Assembly: GCF_000024365.1 (NCBI RefSeq)
Contig: NC_013235.1
Location: forward strand, 248,001-312,000
Length of the DNA: 64,000 nt
Reading direction: 5' to 3'
Origin: Nakamurella multipartita DSM 44233
Lineage (GTDB): Bacteria > Actinomycetota > Actinomycetes > Mycobacteriales > Nakamurellaceae
Positions 62,489 through 64,000 of the stretch are shown one piece after another. Position 1 is the first letter of the stretch; each line of letters opens with the position of its first letter. The translations under genes and the position numbers were made by a program. The notes beneath the pieces are model-generated. The model was given only the letters and a program-made list of their open reading frames with translations. It did not search any database and was not told where the DNA came from.

Positions 62489-64000
62489 TCAGTACGCCTG
62501 CTGGATGGACGCGACGACCTTTCCCACGTCGTCATTGGCCTGGAAGATCCCGTTGATGTCGGGGTACAGGCTGTTCGTCGAGAACACCGCGAACGCGAAG
62601 TGCCGTCCGCCCTCGGTGTCCATCTGCCCGCCCAACGCCTTGACCGGCAACCGGTACCGGTCGTTGAAGGCATCCCCGGCGGCCAGGGTGCCGGTCTTGC
62701 CGAAGACCTTCCCCGCGGACGGGCTGGTCGACTGCACGGTCGCCAGCGACCCGTCGACCCCGAGGATCGGCAACGTGTCCAGCCATTCCTGGGAGTCCGG
62801 CCGTTTCGCCATGATCGTCTGGAGCTGGACCTGGCTGTTCGGCGTGACGTAGTTGCCTTCCAACCCGGACCCGTCGACGAGCACGACAGCATTGGTGTCC
62901 AGCCCGGCCGCCTGCCAGATCTCCTGCCCCTTCCGCAGCCCCTGCTCGCAGTCATCACTACCGGCGGCCACCGCCAACCGGCAGAACATCGCCTCGCCGC
63001 CGTTGTTGTAGCTGATCTTGTTGATGTAGGTGATCTCCTCCTTGAGCGGGAGCGAGGTCAGTTCGGCCACCGAGGTCAATCCGTCGACGTCGGCCTTCGG
63101 CGGCAGGGCGGAGTCCGGATTGGTGGCGACCGGGTCGGCGGTGACGGTCACGCCGGCCCGGCCGAGGGCCTCGATGAAGGCGGTGCGGGCGTAGGTCGCC
63201 GGGTCCTTGAACAGGTAGACGTTCACCACGGGCGCGCTGTCCGCTGCGATGGTGCCGGTCAGCGTCACCGTCTTCTCGTCGGTGGAGGTCGGCTTGATCT
63301 GCGTTTTCCCGCCGGCCTCGACGGTCTGCACCTGGTTGTCGATCTGCCACGGCGCGACGACCGGGCTCATGACGATGGACGCCGGCTGGCCGGGAGTCGT
63401 TGCGGTGGTGGTGAAGTCGATGACGTTCTGATTGATGATGATCGGCGTGACGGGGTTGCCAACCAGGTCGTGCGGTTGCCACAACCGGTCGTCGACGATC
63501 ACGTCGCCGGATACCTCGTTGATGCCGGACGCCTTGACCTGTGCGGCGAGCTCGTTCAACCCGGTCAGCGGGTCCTCGGTGGTGAGGGTGGCGCCGGGGA
63601 TGCCGTTGGCGTCGTTGTGGTCGAGGTTGGTGAAGTCCACGGTGCCGTCGGGCTTGGTGCGGCCGCCCATCGTGATGTCGCCCTTGCCGACCAGGACGAG
63701 GTCCCCGTTCAGGGTGCCGCCGGTGACCTCACCGGTCCGTTTCACCGGGGTGGTGACGGTCGAGTCCGGCCCGAGTTCCTGCCACGCGGCGCCGGTGCTG
63801 TAGGTCTTCGTCACCGACGCCGGCTCGAAGAGGGTGTCCGGGTGCAGCGAGACGATCTGCTCGCCGGTGTCGATGTCGCGGACCGAGATCGCCCACTGGC
63901 CCAGGGCGTACTGGGGCTGGTTCATCACGTCCAGCGCTTCCTGGGGGAGGCCCGGCACCGAGGTCAGGCCCTCGGAACCGGTGCCGGCCGACGACGACAC
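62489..64000 (-). CDS. dacB: D-alanyl-D-alanine carboxypeptidase/endopeptidase (PBP4/S13 family), N-terminus beyond the window
   Basis: 503 residues visible; the frame reaches the right edge. S13 features: nucleophile SxxK in LFEPASVTKTYSTGAAW near residue 62, the SxN region YINKISYNNGGEAMFCRLA and the KTG motif in GKVFGKTGTLAAGDAFN near residue 425. The large insert between them is the PBP4 accessory domain. The signal peptide expected for an exported enzyme is missing, so the real start lies beyond 64000; the GTG at the edge may be internal. It trims peptidoglycan cross-bridges. Confidence 0.88.
   Translation of the reverse strand: MSSSAGTGSEGLTSVPGLPQEALDVMNQPQYALGQWAISVRDIDTGEQIVSLHPDTLFEPASVTKTYSTGAAWQELGPDSTVTTPVKRTGEVTGGTLNGDLVLVGKGDITMGGRTKPDGTVDFTNLDHNDANGIPGATLTTEDPLTGLNELAAQVKASGINEVSGDVIVDDRLWQPHDLVGNPVTPIIINQNVIDFTTTATTPGQPASIVMSPVVAPWQIDNQVQTVEAGGKTQIKPTSTDEKTVTLTGTIAADSAPVVNVYLFKDPATYARTAFIEALGRAGVTVTADPVATNPDSALPPKADVDGLTSVAELTSLPLKEEITYINKISYNNGGEAMFCRLAVAAGSDDCEQGLRKGQEIWQAAGLDTNAVVLVDGSGLEGNYVTPNSQVQLQTIMAKRPDSQEWLDTLPILGVDGSLATVQSTSPSAGKVFGKTGTLAAGDAFNDRYRLPVKALGGQMDTEGGRHFAFAVFSTNSLYPDINGIFQANDDVGKVVASIQQAY

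Overview
The window is high-GC DNA (roughly 70% by eye) with many GTG starts, short or overlapping gene junctions and actinobacterial families (DUF1707, a DUF6986-type HpcH/HpaI protein, several NCS2 permeases, a FAD/FeS-type xanthine dehydrogenase). It looks like a chromosomal segment of an Actinomycetota species, possibly close to Nakamurella or other Frankineae-like lineages; that placement is inference.

Layout. 1-2.3 kb: the tail of an upstream gene, a DUF1707 membrane-associated protein and an IS110-family transposase. 2.3-5.5 kb: an NCS2 permease, a PfkB sugar kinase and a GntR/FCD regulator. 5.6-11.6 kb: a plus-strand catabolic cluster of aromatic/steroid type, divergent from the GntR gene (FAH-family hydrolase, extradiol dioxygenase-like VOC protein, FAD monooxygenase, KstD-like flavoprotein, SnoaL-like protein). 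Two of these genes carry single-base frameshifts. 11.6-16.3 kb: housekeeping genes (minimal zincin, serS, DUF1254 protein, VOC protein, CorC/CNNM protein).

16.4-59.9 kb is mainly a large purine/ureide island. Block I (plus, 16.4-20.3): allantoinase, allantoicase, HIU hydrolase, urate oxidase. After three small genes, block II (minus, 29.7 to 21.1): DUF6986/HpcH protein, hydroxypyruvate isomerase, tartronate semialdehyde reductase, glyoxylate carboligase, glycerate kinase, a second allantoinase broken by an in-frame TGA, and ureidoglycine aminohydrolase. Block III (minus, 34.3 to 29.9): second HIU hydrolase, second urate oxidase, NCS2 permease, malate synthase. A hemerythrin, a K+ channel, an SGNH hydrolase and an alpha/beta hydrolase follow. 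Block IV (minus, 47.5 to 37.4): an NCS2 permease fused to two OHCU-decarboxylase domains, 8-oxoguanine deaminase, XdhA, XdhB, XdhC and guanine deaminase. 47.8-50.9: a YheO-type HTH regulator, a thiamine-binding-family protein, malic enzyme and an IclR regulator. Block V (plus, 51.0-59.9): NCS2 permease, a degenerate malate-synthase-like protein, ureABC, an RraA-like protein, a hotdog-like protein, ureF, ureG and ureD. The window closes with an HNH nuclease, a HAD phosphatase, a class-C serine hydrolase lipoprotein and a PBP4-type D,D-carboxypeptidase cut by the window edge.

Together the genes describe uptake of purines or allantoin, guanine/8-oxoguanine/hypoxanthine to urate, urate to allantoin, allantoin to urea plus glyoxylate, urea to ammonia, and glyoxylate to glycerate or malate. 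Two shared operator-like palindromes sit at matching places in the promoters of blocks II-IV and of the malic enzyme/IclR pair, suggesting one regulon under the IclR regulator and perhaps the YheO-type regulator. Standout observations: the permease-OHCU-OHCU fusion, the malate-synthase paralogue lacking its acetyl-CoA segment, three gene-breaking mutations, two families of dispersed hairpins (one apparently translated inside UreF), and an 80-bp-period repeat inside the glyoxylate operon.
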